From Cotesia glomerata (taxonomy: Eukaryota; Arthropoda; Insecta; Hymenoptera; Braconidae), in assembly GCF_020080835.1 (NCBI RefSeq), contig NC_058167.1:15461403-15525402 (forward strand): a stretch of 64,000 nt of DNA. The letters are read 5' to 3'. The stretch's first letter is position 1. Each line of letters starts with the position of its first letter. Both the position numbers and the translations under genes were made by a program. This document shows, one piece after another, positions 62,992 through 64,000 of this stretch. The notes under the pieces were generated by a model. That model saw nothing but the letters and a program-made list of their open reading frames with translations, searched no databases and was not told where the DNA came from.

Positions 62992-64000
62992 TACAATTAG
63001 TATGTTTAATTATTTATATATATAAAATTAATTTTAAATTTATTTCTCACGCACGCTTATAAATAATATGGACTTATAGGTTAATCATAATCATCGGTTA
63101 CATATTTTTGTAAACATTGTTGATTAAAATTTATAAATATTCTAATACTTTACAATAAATAAATTTTCATGACGAATTTCAATAAATACTTAGTTTTAAT
63201 TGTCAATGATGATAAGAAATAAATAAATTTTTTTTTATCTAGCACTATTTACACTAATTATTTTAATGTGGATGGATGGATTTTGTCGTTTGAGAGACAG
63301 GCGCGTAGAGAAACATTGAAGCGCAGTGTAATGAGAAGTGTGTTTTCAATTGGTTATAAAAAATTGACTGAAGATAAATAAGAATTCTAATAAAAGTAAT
63401 TTTAATGTCAAAAAATTGCGCCAAATCCATGTTCACAAAATTATTTAAATAAATGATAGTGTAAAAAATAAAAAAAACATGCTTTAACAAAAAATAGAAA
63501 ATAATTTTCAATAAGTTTACAATAAAAATAGAATGATAAACAAAAAATCCATGTTATCGTAAAAAAACGTAAAGAGTTTAACATCAATAAGTAATAATTC
63601 AAAATATATTAATGAACACATTTTATTGAATAAATATTAAATATCTTATCTTATAAAATTTATAAACATATAAAATAAAAGTATTTATTTATTTTTTTAA
63701 TAATAGATAGTCAATTGTCATATGAAAACAGTTTGTTTTGAAAATTATGAAATTTTTGAAAAGAAAGTTAAATGATTTATAAACATAACAATCATTGATA
63801 TTGTAATTTATTTTGAAAAAAAATTTTGGTATTGTTTTATTATGAATTATAGTAATTAAAAAAAATTGATATTAAAAAAAGTATTCAGAAAATTGTAATT
63901 AAATACAAAAATTGTCGGGCCCACATATGTTAGCATCGATTTTTGTAGTGAACGAGCTAGCGGCAGAAAACACTTCTTCGCATAGAGCGAAACAAACCAC
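62992..64000. other. 5' flank of the carrier gene and right window edge
   Basis: AT-rich with no supported gene. The last about 85 bp (63915-64000) become GC-richer (GGGCCC, GCTAGC) and could be the edge of a repeat or a promoter of a gene beyond the window. Confidence 0.4.

Noticed and set aside
63263..63511. 82-codon minus-strand frame
   Set aside because: AT-driven hydrophobic translation with no homologous look and no splice or promoter support.

Overview
The window reads as nuclear DNA of an insect, most likely a braconid-type parasitoid wasp. The basis is: strongly AT-rich non-coding DNA; spliced genes with standard GT-AG introns; animal gene families (forked/espin, NSMAF/FAN, ATAD1, DNAJB11, NADH glutamate synthase, SLC17, SLC25, DUF229, MATH-BTB); and dispersed repeats of a style I associate with braconid wasps. 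No prokaryotic operon, rRNA gene, CRISPR array or intact autonomous transposon was seen.

Layout, left to right. 1-4577 holds no coding sequence and is probably an upstream intron or flank of the first gene. 4648-17287 (+) is an 11-exon, 702-residue forked/espin-like actin-bundling protein. Its 7-kb first coding intron holds two unrelated same-strand genes: a three-exon secreted cysteine-rich peptide with an inhibitor-cystine-knot pattern (7440-8042) and an intronless secreted PI-PLC of bacterial type (9432-10358). That intron also carries foldback hairpins and a roughly 900-bp repeat. 19101-26002 (+) is an eight-exon SLC17 transporter. 27705-39802 (-) is NADH-dependent glutamate synthase in 15 coding exons, with a probable 5' UTR exon near 44.35 kb. 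45638-47249 (+) is the ER co-chaperone DNAJB11, with a textbook ER-stress element just upstream. 48539-50906 (-) is a DUF229 sulfatase-fold membrane protein. 52391-53347 (-) is an intronless MATH-BTB gene. 54357-55966 (+) is ATAD1/Msp1. 56785-60721 (+) is NSMAF/FAN with 16 exons. 60981-62991 (-) is an SLC25A14/30-type mitochondrial carrier.

Exon models were built by hand. Splice sites were accepted only where the reading phase matched across every junction and the joined protein made family sense, so the spliced lengths (702, 103, 517, 2067, 358, 695, 386, 893 and 298 residues) are internally consistent. The genes do not form one pathway; this is an ordinary gene-dense segment. The least ordinary content is the pair of secreted genes inside the forked intron, the ERSE of DNAJB11, and several repeat structures.
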